Assembly (NCBI GenBank): GCA_019246575.1
Contig: JAFAQG010000842.1
Coordinates: 1 to 6,523 of the forward strand
DNA from: Acidobacteriaceae bacterium
GTDB taxonomy: Bacteria; Acidobacteriota; Terriglobia; Bryobacterales; Bryobacteraceae
Direction of reading: 5' to 3'
DNA: 6,523 nt
Shown here in pieces: positions 1 to 6,247 of this stretch (its first letter is position 1; every line of letters starts with the position of its first letter). The translations under genes were made by a program, and so were the position numbers. The notes under the pieces are model-generated. The model was given only the letters and a program-made list of their open reading frames with translations. It was not told the DNA's origin and searched no databases.

Positions 1-1638
1 AAAAGCAGTGTTGCGGCTGCGCTCGTAATTGCGGCATTGCTTCCGCTACCGGCTACTTCCGCCGAAGATGTAGACCTGTATGCGATACAGCAAATTCGGG
101 CGGAGGAACGCGCACATTCGCGCGTTATGGATAGCGTTTTTTACCTCACCGATGTAAATGGGCCGCGACTGACGAACACACCCAATTTCTTTAGCGCCGC
201 GGATTGGGTGGTGAGGCAGCTTACATCCTTCGGCGTCGATGCACGTACCGAGAACTGGCGTCCATTCGGGCGCAGCTGGCAGGTGAACAAATATTACGCT
301 GCGATGGTAGAGCCGCAATACATGTCTCTCATCGGATTCCCGCTGGCATGGACTGGATCTACTAACGGACCGACAACGGCCTTTGTCGCACTCGCGCCCA
401 TTTTGACCGATGCCGATATGGCAAGCTATCGCGGCACTCTGAAAGGAAAGGTCGTCTTAGCCACCCCGCCCACGCATGTAGAGCTTGCGAACAGACAGCT
501 GTTCTCACGCTGGACCGACTCCGAGTTACAGGAACTTGATAGCTTCCCTGAATCGGCTCCGACTGTAAGGCCCGCAACTCGAGCACGCTTACCGGCGGCC
601 TGGCAGAATCTGTCAATCCGCGAGCTCCGCGCACTCCAAAAAAGAATACGTGAATTCTTTGCTGCGGAGCAGGTCGCCGCCATTATCTCAAGCGGCTATT
701 CCGGTGGTGATGGAACTGTATTTGGGACCCAGAGCGGCACGCCCGACATCGGCGATCCCGTTCCGCCGCCTTCTATCGTTATTACTCCCGAGCATTACAA
801 CCGCATCTCTCGGCTCCTGGCTCACAACGTATCCGTGAAGCTGAATTTGGATATCGTCACCGAACTCCTGCCGGAGCAGGATTCCATCAACGTTATCGGT
901 GAGATACGAGGCCGAAGCAAACCTCAAGAAGTGGTAATGCTGGGCGCGCACTTAGATTCCTGGCACGGCGCCACCGGTGCAACCGATAACGCGGCCGGAA
1001 GCGCCGCCGCGATAGAAGCAATTCGCCTGCTGAAAGCGCTTAACTTAAAAACCGACCGGACGGTGCGCCTTGCCCTGTGGGGCGGCGAAGAGCAGGGGCT
1101 ACTCGGGTCAAAAGCTTACGTTAAGCAACATTACGCCGACCCTGAAACCATGAAGCCGCTGCCGGAACACAGTAAGTTCGATGTGTATTTCAACCTGGAT
1201 AACGGCAGTGGGCGAATTCGCGGCATTTATCTGCAGGGCAACGATATGTGCCGGCCCATATTCGAGCAATGGCTTCCAGCTTTCAAGGATATGGGGTTAC
1301 AAACGATTACAATTCGCGATACTGGTTCGACTGATCACGTGAGCTTCGATTCTGTGGGACTGCCCGCCTTTCAGTTTGTACAGGATCGCTTGGAATATAT
1401 GACGGTCACACACCATTCCAATATGGACCTGTACGATCATGTTTCCGAGGACGATCTGAAGCAAGCGTCAACAATTTTGGCGGGTTTCGCCTATTTAGCA
1501 GCAAATCGCAGCCAAATGTTCCCTCGAAAGCCGCTGCCGCTTCCGCATCCCGCGCCGACCATTGCACCGGGCGAGCCCGATAAGGCGAAACCAAAGGAAA
1601 CCACGGATGCAACTGATGGAGCTTCGGCCATAAAATAA
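1..1638 (+). CDS. Secreted M28-family zinc metallopeptidase, 5' partial
   Basis: This is an exported zinc aminopeptidase/carboxypeptidase-type hydrolase of family M28, probably acting on peptides outside the cytoplasm. The reading frame is open from nt 1, and the first codons read as the hydrophobic end of a signal peptide (AAALVIAALLPLPATSA, then EDVD). The real start is therefore upstream of the window, and the TTG at nt 37 lies inside the signal sequence. Counting from nt 1, the expected metal and catalytic residues are all present: H317 (GAHLDSW), D329 (ATDNAAG), E363-E364 (GGEEQG), D400 (NLDNGSG) and H472 (THHSNMD). Residues of about 110-290, between the N-terminal part and the catalytic core, resemble a PA-type insert (YRGTLKGKVVLA). 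There is no lipobox cysteine. The C-terminus, about 35 residues, is a Pro/Lys-rich tail with no recognisable domain. The family is clear. The substrate is unknown, and glutamate carboxypeptidase-like or aminopeptidase activity cannot be told apart here. Confidence 0.93.
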   Translation, partial: KSSVAAALVIAALLPLPATSAEDVDLYAIQQIRAEERAHSRVMDSVFYLTDVNGPRLTNTPNFFSAADWVVRQLTSFGVDARTENWRPFGRSWQVNKYYAAMVEPQYMSLIGFPLAWTGSTNGPTTAFVALAPILTDADMASYRGTLKGKVVLATPPTHVELANRQLFSRWTDSELQELDSFPESAPTVRPATRARLPAAWQNLSIRELRALQKRIREFFAAEQVAAIISSGYSGGDGTVFGTQSGTPDIGDPVPPPSIVITPEHYNRISRLLAHNVSVKLNLDIVTELLPEQDSINVIGEIRGRSKPQEVVMLGAHLDSWHGATGATDNAAGSAAAIEAIRLLKALNLKTDRTVRLALWGGEEQGLLGSKAYVKQHYADPETMKPLPEHSKFDVYFNLDNGSGRIRGIYLQGNDMCRPIFEQWLPAFKDMGLQTITIRDTGSTDHVSFDSVGLPAFQFVQDRLEYMTVTHHSNMDLYDHVSEDDLKQASTILAGFAYLAANRSQMFPRKPLPLPHPAPTIAPGEPDKAKPKETTDATDGASAIK

Positions 1639-1648
1639 GTAGCCGAAG
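1622..1648. terminator. Weak inverted repeat at convergent gene ends
   Basis: CTTCGGC (1622-1628) and GCCGAAG (1642-1648) form a perfect 7-bp inverted repeat around a 13-nt AT-rich loop. The repeat straddles the stop codon of the M28 gene. It sits where the peptidase and the MFS gene converge, so it could act as a weak bidirectional terminator. There is no following T-run on either strand, and the loop is long. The call is tentative. Confidence 0.25.
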
Positions 1649-1666
1649 TAAGTAGATCCGGGCGCT

Positions 1667-2962
1667 CTACACGTTCATACGAGCAGCCCCGGTATTCGCC
1701 TTCGCCCTTGTCTCGAACGGGAACGCGCGCCGGGGAATAACAGCGATAGCCAAAGCCCCCAGCATGGCGATCCCGAACACCACCGACATTGGCCCAAGAT
1801 AATCGCCATAGTACTCGCGGAGCTTGGAAACGAGATAAGGGCACCACGTCTGGCCAATGGTGTTCACGGGCAGAATGACCGCCATGGCGCGGGCCAGAGT
1901 GTTTACTCCGAACTGCTCTGCGGCCATCAACGGAATCAGCATGTAATCGGCGCCCATGGAAAAGCCAAAAATAAAAGCAAATATATAGACCGACGCGGGA
2001 CGGTAAGGCGAAACCGCCAGCAGCAGCAGTATCGTTGCAGCAACCATGAAGTAAGTAGCTGTCATCACGCGTTTCTTCGAGAACACGTCAGCAAGGTATC
2101 CGATACTTAACCGTCCCGCGATACTCGACCAGAGAATCACGACGGACGCCGCTGTCCACGCCGCGTCGAGTGCCGTTTGACCTCTAAACCCATGATCACG
2201 AAACACAAACTTCATATGTACGTTGATGGATCCGATCGATCCTATGGAGCAGACACTCCCAATCAGCAACAACCAGAATGAGCCGCTACTAAGAAGGCGG
2301 AAGTAACTTTCGGGACTCAAGTTCACCTCCTCATGCGGCACAGCTGCGCCATCCGGAAACTGGCCAACTTCAGCGGGTTTGTCCTTCAAGACGAAGAGCG
2401 CCAGTGGCCACGTTAGGAACATCAGGCCACCCAATGTAAGTAGCGCAGTTTCAAATCCAAATCTCTCCGTAACTGCACGCACCAGGAAGGATCCGAGCCC
2501 GCCGAACAGGCCTATACCGACATACATGATCCCCATCGCGGTCCCTCGCTTCTGACGAAACCAATTCGACACCAATATTTGGTGAGGAATCGGGCCGGAG
2601 AAAATGTACCCTACGGTGTACAGAAAATACAGAGCAAAATAGACAATTATTGCTCCGTTCATGGAGCCGAATCCGAATAGCGAGAGTGCAGACAACCCAG
2701 TTCCGGCGATGATCAACTTTCGTTGGCTGAAATGCGGGATCAATACCGGACCAATCCAGACCGTCAACACTGCCGCGAGTGGGAATCCAAGCGTGATCTG
2801 AGCGATATCCCAATGAAACGTCTTCTGGAAGTAATCGTAGAAAAAAGGAAGATTGTAGTAGGGAATCCCGACCGCTAAGCCGATGGTTATAAAAGCCGTT
2901 GCGACTACGCGCCAACCGTAGAACCGTTTGGGAGTAGCGCGCCTGTCGTCCTTCTCCCGCAC
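1667..2962 (-). CDS. MFS transporter, OFA/monocarboxylate-like
   Basis: This 431-residue protein is a major facilitator superfamily permease of the inner membrane, with about 12 hydrophobic segments. Its N-terminus has RFYGWRVV before TM1, as is common in the oxalate/formate-antiporter-like (OFA/MCT) branch. WFRQKRGTAMGIMYVGIGLFG-type sequence begins at residue 134. DKPAEVGQFPDG (194-205) at the start of the central loop is also typical of that branch. The second-half motif A is clear (GRLSIGYLADVFSKKR, about 283-298); the first-half copy is degenerate (about 71-84). A small organic anion is the likely substrate class, but this is inferred and the substrate is not readable. The start is GTG at 2960-2962. 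An in-frame TAG lies upstream with no other start codon after it, and no good Shine-Dalgarno precedes it. The gene is divergent from the OmpA-like gene and has no co-directional partner here. Confidence 0.9.
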   Translation of the reverse strand: MREKDDRRATPKRFYGWRVVATAFITIGLAVGIPYYNLPFFYDYFQKTFHWDIAQITLGFPLAAVLTVWIGPVLIPHFSQRKLIIAGTGLSALSLFGFGSMNGAIIVYFALYFLYTVGYIFSGPIPHQILVSNWFRQKRGTAMGIMYVGIGLFGGLGSFLVRAVTERFGFETALLTLGGLMFLTWPLALFVLKDKPAEVGQFPDGAAVPHEEVNLSPESYFRLLSSGSFWLLLIGSVCSIGSIGSINVHMKFVFRDHGFRGQTALDAAWTAASVVILWSSIAGRLSIGYLADVFSKKRVMTATYFMVAATILLLLAVSPYRPASVYIFAFIFGFSMGADYMLIPLMAAEQFGVNTLARAMAVILPVNTIGQTWCPYLVSKLREYYGDYLGPMSVVFGIAMLGALAIAVIPRRAFPFETRAKANTGAARMNV

Positions 2963-2969
2963 GATCTCG

Positions 2970-2998
2970 GTTATATCACTTGAATCCGAGCTGTGACA
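2970..2998 (-). promoter_or_regulatory. Candidate promoter of the MFS gene, possibly leaderless
   Basis: Read on the minus strand, TGATATAAC gives an extended -10 (TGn plus TATAAC, 5 of 6 to consensus) at 2975-2970. A poor -35 (TGTCAC, 2998-2993) lies 17 nt upstream. Only 7 nt separate the -10 from the GTG start, so transcription would begin about one base before the start codon. This fits a leaderless mRNA and the lack of a ribosome binding site. It is predicted by eye only. Confidence 0.35.
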
Positions 2999-3008
2999 GC
3001 CGTACTAT
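2980..3008 (+). promoter_or_regulatory. Candidate promoter of the OmpA-like gene
   Basis: TTGAAT (2980-2985) and TACTAT (3003-3008) are separated by 17 nt, and each matches the sigma-70 consensus at 4 of 6 positions. The predicted transcript would carry a leader of about 120 nt before the OmpA-like gene. A competing reading uses GTGACA (2993-2998, 5 of 6 to the -35) with GATAAA (3018-3023), at a longer 19-nt spacing. The choice between them is uncertain. Confidence 0.35.
2990..3000. promoter_or_regulatory. Palindrome GCTGTGACAGC, candidate operator
   Basis: This is a perfect 11-bp palindrome with 5-bp arms (GCTGT/ACAGC) around a central G. It lies in the spacer of the candidate plus-strand promoter and over the candidate -35 of the minus-strand promoter. 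A bound protein there could affect both divergent genes. No regulator is encoded nearby, and a palindrome this short can arise by chance. Confidence 0.3.
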
Positions 3009-3078
3009 GACGAATCGGATAAAATCGAAGAGTCACAACCGCGAAAGTTCCGGCGTCCTTAGAGATATAGCACCCAAA

Positions 3079-3138
3079 ATGCGTCACGAGAAACGGGCGG
3101 ATGCGGGCAGCGCGGGTTTGGGAACACAGGAGGCATGA
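3079..3138 (+). CDS. Possible 19-codon leader ORF before the OmpA-like gene
   Basis: An ATG at 3079 opens 19 codons (MRHEKRADAGSAGLGTQEA). They end at TGA 3136-3138, which overlaps the ATG at 3135 in an ATGA arrangement and also shares a base with the second ATG at 3138. The overlap would allow translational coupling to the OmpA-like gene. Against it, there is no convincing Shine-Dalgarno in front, and the OmpA-like gene has a strong AGGAGG of its own inside this ORF. The peptide resembles nothing I know. It may be chance. Confidence 0.2.
   Translation: MRHEKRADAGSAGLGTQEA
3128..3133 (+). promoter_or_regulatory. Strong Shine-Dalgarno AGGAGG of the OmpA-like gene
   Basis: AGGAGG lies 1 nt before the first of two consecutive ATG codons (3135) and 4 nt before the second (3138). 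Because 1 nt is too close for normal initiation, the second ATG is the more likely start. This would shorten the protein by one residue. Confidence 0.75.
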
Positions 3139-4256
3139 TGAACTCTTTACCAGGACATAATCGTTTGACGGCCTGGATTGCCGTTATCGCCGGAACATTT
3201 CTGGCTTCAACGCTCGCCACAGCAATGGTGGAGCCGAACACGAAGACGTTCGGCGCGGGAGAAAAGGCGCAGGTCAAGGGAGTGATCATTTCGCGCGATG
3301 GTGATACCGTCAAATTGCGCGGAGATGACGACTCGGTCGGCACCGTCGATCTCACGAGCGACACTAAGATCCAACTGAAACATGGCGTTTTCGGACGCAA
3401 GAAGGCGATGGAAAACACCGCCCTCGTGCCCGGGCTTCATATCGAAGCGCAAGGCAAGGGCAACGAAAAAGGCGACCTCGTCGCCGACAGGATCATCTTC
3501 GACCCGAATTCAATGGCCGCATCCCGTCAAATCGATACTCGAGTATCCCCGCTCGAAGCGAGAACCGGAAGCCTGGAAGGGCGCGCCGGTCAACTTGAGG
3601 GTCGTGCCGGCCAGCTCGAGAACCGAGCAGGCAAAATCGAAGGACGGCAGAACGACTTAGAAGGCCAGGAGAAACAGACCCAGCAGCAGGTTGGTGAGGT
3701 GAGAACCGTAGCCGATCAGGCCAACCAAGGCGTCTCGAACGTCAACAACCGCGTCAACAGTCTGGATAATTACGACACCAAGTATTCGGCCACCGTGTAT
3801 TTCAAGCTGAACAGCGCTGTCTTGAGCCCGCAAGCGAAAAAGGATCTCGATCAAATCGCGCAACAGGCTCAGAACGAAAAGGGGTACATGATCGAAGTCG
3901 CGGGATTTGCGGATAAGACCGGAACTGCGACGCTCAATCAGGAGCTAAGCCAAAAACGCGCCGACGCCGTGATTCATTATCTCGAGGAAAATGGGAACAT
4001 CCCCCTTCATCGCATCTTGGCGCCTGCGGGCCTCGGCACGTCGCATGAGGTAGCGGATAACAAGACCGCCGCCGGAAGAAAGCTGAATCGCCGAGTCGAG
4101 GTGAAGGTGCTAGTAAACCAGGGACTGGTCGCCTCGTCCTCAATGGGCGGCCAAAACTCGACCTCTTCAACGACTGGTTCCGGACAGATGAGCACCCCGT
4201 CTTCCAATCAGTCGGGAACTCCTGCTCAGACAAATCCAACTCCGCCGCAACAGTAA
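3135..4256 (+). CDS. Exported OmpA-C peptidoglycan-binding protein with heptad repeat
   Basis: This 373-residue envelope protein is built in five parts. Residues 1-30 are a signal peptide (hydrophobic 11-30, likely cut after ATA, no lipobox). Residues about 45-125 form a small beta-type domain resembling DUF5666 (VKGVIISRDGDTVKLR). Residues 140-176 are a heptad repeat with Leu/Ile every seventh residue, extended by a Gln-rich stretch to about 205. Residues about 215-328 are an OmpA C-terminal domain. Its D260 (GFADKTG) and R275 (LSQKRADA), spaced 15 apart, match the diaminopimelate-binding Asp/Arg pair known from OmpA, and GRKLNRRVEV closes the domain. Residues 331-373 are a Ser/Thr/Gln/Pro-rich tail. 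There is no outer-membrane barrel. It probably holds peptidoglycan in the periplasm through the coiled region, an inferred role. The gene stands alone, with its own terminator, divergent from the MFS gene. The second ATG (3138) is the preferred start. Confidence 0.9.
   Translation: MMNSLPGHNRLTAWIAVIAGTFLASTLATAMVEPNTKTFGAGEKAQVKGVIISRDGDTVKLRGDDDSVGTVDLTSDTKIQLKHGVFGRKKAMENTALVPGLHIEAQGKGNEKGDLVADRIIFDPNSMAASRQIDTRVSPLEARTGSLEGRAGQLEGRAGQLENRAGKIEGRQNDLEGQEKQTQQQVGEVRTVADQANQGVSNVNNRVNSLDNYDTKYSATVYFKLNSAVLSPQAKKDLDQIAQQAQNEKGYMIEVAGFADKTGTATLNQELSQKRADAVIHYLEENGNIPLHRILAPAGLGTSHEVADNKTAAGRKLNRRVEVKVLVNQGLVASSSMGGQNSTSSTTGSGQMSTPSSNQSGTPAQTNPTPPQQ
3552..3662 (+). repeat. Tandem heptad repeat (LEGRAGQ-type) inside the OmpA-like gene
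   Basis: Six Leu/Ile residues fall exactly seven apart (140, 147, 154, 161, 168, 175), each followed by Glu, giving units of the form L-E-x-R-x-x-x. Two adjacent units (3573-3593 and 3594-3614) encode the same LEGRAGQ but differ at the third base in six of seven codons. If the Leu sits at heptad position d, Ala falls at position a. This suggests a narrow coiled coil with glycines on the outer face. Confidence 0.85.
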
Positions 4257-4278
4257 CTCCATCCCGGCAATGCATACT

Positions 4279-4311
4279 GGGCCGCGCGGTCAACCCGCTC
4301 GGCCCTTTTTT
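4279..4311 (+). terminator. Rho-independent terminator after the OmpA-like gene
   Basis: GGGCCGCGCGG (4279-4289) pairs with CCGCTCGGCCC (4295-4305) over 11 positions with one C/T mismatch, around a 5-nt loop. Six T residues follow (4306-4311). It starts 22 nt after the stop codon. This is a strong classical terminator that separates the OmpA-like unit from the permease pair. Confidence 0.92.
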
Positions 4312-4363
4312 GCTATCGACACAGAAATGAGCGCGGCCTTTCGGAGTCCGGCAGCCCTGAGAC

Positions 4364-5200
4364 GTGAGCGTCGCTGAATTTACTCCCATCGTTTTCGTAG
4401 CGGCTCTCCTGGCCGGATTCCTGGGATCCCTGACGGGGCTCGGTGGTGGCGTAATCGTCACACCCGTTCTGACGCTCTTTCTCGGCGTAGACATGCGCTA
4501 CGCCATAGGCGCCACCTTGGTGTCGGTTATCGCGACCTCTTCTGGAGCCGCGGCTGCATACGTCAGAGATGGGTACTCGAATATTCGCATCGGGATGTTC
4601 CTCGAAATCGCCACAACGCTGGGCGCTCTGTTCGGGGCTTATCTCGGTACGCATGTGCCGAGTTCGTATCTGAGCATAATTTTTGGTCTCATCCTGCTGC
4701 AAGCTGCATTCCAGACAAGCCGGGAGCACCGTCATAGCGTGAAGCAATTGCCTCGCGACGCAACTGCCGAGCGACTGCACCTCGGCGGAGCCTATATGAC
4801 CGAACACGGAATTCAGCCCTATGAGGTGCACCGTGTACACACTGGCTTCGGCCTGATGTTTGGGGCAGGTACATTGTCGGGCCTGCTCGGGATTGGGTCA
4901 GGATCTTTGAAGGTAATCGCAATGGACCAGGCCATGCAGATCCCGTTTAAAGTTTCCACTGCGACGAGTAATTTTATGATCGGTGTTACTGCGGCAGCGA
5001 GTGCCAGCGTTTATCTCAGCCGCGGGTACGTGAATCCGGCGATCGCCATGCCGGTCATGTTAGGCGTGCTCGCGGGATCGATGATCGGAGCACGTTTCCT
5101 CGCAGTCCTGCCAGTCAAGACTCTGCGCAGAGTCTTCGCCGCTGTTGTAGGAGTAATGGCAGTTCAGATGATTGCGAGCGGAGTGCGCGCGCAGATATGA
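4364..5200 (+). CDS. TauE/SafE-family membrane permease
   Basis: This 278-residue inner-membrane protein belongs to the sulfite exporter TauE/SafE family, whose members move sulfur oxyanions or organosulfur/organic anions. Two homologous membrane halves are visible. The first begins with GFLGSLTGLGGGVIVTP (18-34). The second begins with LSGLLGIGSGSLKV (171-184) and continues into FKVSTATSNFMIGVTAAAS (195-213). A hydrophilic loop of about 45 residues (118-162) joins them and carries six histidines. The second-half glycine motif reads GIGSG followed by KVIAMDQAM instead of the commoner GIGGG with a proline. I recall this form from a subfamily that travels with DUF1634. The start is GTG 4364: an in-frame TGA lies at 4358-4360, and later starts would lose TM1. 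The ribosome binding site is poor. Its stop overlaps the next gene by 4 nt. Substrate and transport direction are not determined. Confidence 0.9.
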   Translation: MSVAEFTPIVFVAALLAGFLGSLTGLGGGVIVTPVLTLFLGVDMRYAIGATLVSVIATSSGAAAAYVRDGYSNIRIGMFLEIATTLGALFGAYLGTHVPSSYLSIIFGLILLQAAFQTSREHRHSVKQLPRDATAERLHLGGAYMTEHGIQPYEVHRVHTGFGLMFGAGTLSGLLGIGSGSLKVIAMDQAMQIPFKVSTATSNFMIGVTAAASASVYLSRGYVNPAIAMPVMLGVLAGSMIGARFLAVLPVKTLRRVFAAVVGVMAVQMIASGVRAQI

Positions 5201-5586
5201 CCAGGACTAAGATCACCGACGCCACTATCGAGCGAATGATCAGCGTTCTGCTGCGCACGGGAGTGTTGGTGGCAGGTGCCACCGTGCTTTCGGGCGGCAT
5301 CTATTATCTCCTGAGACACGGCTCCGAACGAATCGACTATCATACATTCCATAGCCAGCCTGCAAGCGACCGCATTCTGCACGAGATTGTTCGCGGAGCG
5401 ATTCACTTGCGAGCGCGATCAATTATCCAGCTCGGTGTTGTTATCCTAATCGCCACTCCCATACTCCGGGTCGCTTTTTCGCTAGTCGCATTTGCGATGG
5501 AGCGCGATCGCAGTTACGTGGTCATCAGCTCCATCGTGCTCGCGGTCTTGCTTTACAGCCTCATTAGCGGGGCAGTTGCAGGATGA
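5197..5586 (+). CDS. DUF1634 small membrane protein, coupled to TauE/SafE
   Basis: This 129-residue protein has three predicted membrane helices (about 19-39, 74-99 and 107-127) and a short hydrophilic loop (40-72) between the first two. Length, the N-terminal ATIERMISVLLRTGVLVAG stretch and its position match DUF1634, a family of unknown function repeatedly found beside TauE/SafE permeases. Its ATG shares four bases with the permease stop (ATGA, 5197-5200), and no Shine-Dalgarno is visible, so translation probably depends on reading the upstream gene. The tight coupling suggests it is a partner or accessory subunit of the permease, which is inference. The gene ends 17 nt from the convergent yceH with no obvious terminator between. 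Confidence 0.85.
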   Translation: MTRTKITDATIERMISVLLRTGVLVAGATVLSGGIYYLLRHGSERIDYHTFHSQPASDRILHEIVRGAIHLRARSIIQLGVVILIATPILRVAFSLVAFAMERDRSYVVISSIVLAVLLYSLISGAVAG

Positions 5587-5603
5587 ACACGTGTCAACGC
5601 TGA

Positions 5604-6236
5604 TTAGCGCAACTGGGCTTCGAGCTCATCGAACCGGCGTTTCAGAGCATTGAGCTCCGATCTCAGTTGTTGAATATCGTACTCGAGCTCGGCAACTTTA
5701 GTCGGCTTCGGTGTGTTGATTTCGCCTCCCGAATCAACCTGCGGCTCACCGGATAATAGATGTGCATACCGGCCCTCCTTCTGCCCGGTTTGTCGAGGCA
5801 GCTTGCGCACGAGCGGTCCGTCAGGCCACTCGGCGAGTTTATCCAGTACACGTTCCAGTTCCTCTGAATCTGCAAACGCAAACATGCGTTCGCTTCGATC
5901 TTTAATCTCGCCCAGAGTCTGAGGGCCGCGTAGCAGCAGAATACAGAGAACCGCGACTTCACGCCGGCCCATATTGAGCGTCTCGGAGATCCGTTGCGAA
6001 TACTTGTCCACGCGCCCACTGCCCGTGATGATGTAGGCAAGCCGCTTTGCTCGGAGTCGTTCAATCGCATCGGCGACGCTATCTTCGTCATACTGCACGA
6101 CAGGGTCGCGGTTCGATTTCTGATTGCATGCGTTTACTAATGCGTTCATCGAGAGTGGATAGTACTCGGGCGTCGTCGCCTCTTTCTCGATGAGGGCACC
6201 GAGAACGCGCGCCTCCACCGGATCCAGTAACTCCAT
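5604..6236 (-). CDS. yceH: YceH family (UPF0502/DUF480) protein
   Basis: This 210-residue soluble protein matches the YceH/UPF0502 family nearly end to end. It has LDPVEARVLGALIEKE (4-19), TTPEYYPLSMNALVNACNQK (21-40) with SNRDPVV following, LLRGPQTLGEIKDRSERM (101-118) and a GRYAHLLSG block (155-163). Members are made of two winged-helix units and are suspected of DNA binding or regulation, but no biochemical role is established. A linker rich in Gly/Pro/Lys (164-178) is followed by a short coiled coil (about 179-210, VAELEYDIQQLRSELNALKR), a C-terminal addition also seen in some relatives. The ATG follows the upstream SDR gene by 11 nt on the same strand, so the two are probably co-transcribed. 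There is no clear Shine-Dalgarno. Confidence 0.93.
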   Translation of the reverse strand: MELLDPVEARVLGALIEKEATTPEYYPLSMNALVNACNQKSNRDPVVQYDEDSVADAIERLRAKRLAYIITGSGRVDKYSQRISETLNMGRREVAVLCILLLRGPQTLGEIKDRSERMFAFADSEELERVLDKLAEWPDGPLVRKLPRQTGQKEGRYAHLLSGEPQVDSGGEINTPKPTKVAELEYDIQQLRSELNALKRRFDELEAQLR

Positions 6237-6247
6237 ACGACTAAACT

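Noticed and set aside
1637..2440. Recurring TAAGTAG-type words (near 1637, 1651, 2051 and 2435)
   Set aside because: They are short, irregularly spaced and mostly inside MFS coding sequence. They look like chance repeats, not a repeat family or binding-site array.
2451..2915. 154-codon alternative frame on the same strand within the MFS gene
   Set aside because: It overlaps conserved transmembrane coding sequence in another frame, and the translation resembles no protein.
3636..3647. IEGR tetrapeptide in the OmpA-like stalk, resembling a protease site
   Set aside because: It is a by-product of the L/I-E-G-R heptad pattern, with no reason to expect the vertebrate protease that recognises it.
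4327..4377. Short ATG-started ORF of 16 codons overlapping the TauE start
   Set aside because: It is in a different frame, has no ribosome binding site, and ends just inside the permease gene. A chance ORF is more likely than a leader peptide.
3934..4494. 186-codon open frame on the minus strand across the OmpA-like 3' end and the TauE start
   Set aside because: It runs through the strong plus-strand terminator and is antisense to two clear genes. Its translation is Arg/Pro/Ser-rich with no recognisable domain, as expected of a shadow frame in GC-rich DNA.
4313..4840. 175-codon minus-strand open frame inside the TauE/SafE gene
   Set aside because: It is antisense to a well-conserved membrane protein. 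The composition is shadow-like and no family resemblance is seen.
5587..5594. ACACGTGT palindrome between DUF1634 and yceH
   Set aside because: It is only 8 bp, lies between two convergent gene ends where an operator is not expected, and is too short to form a terminator stem.
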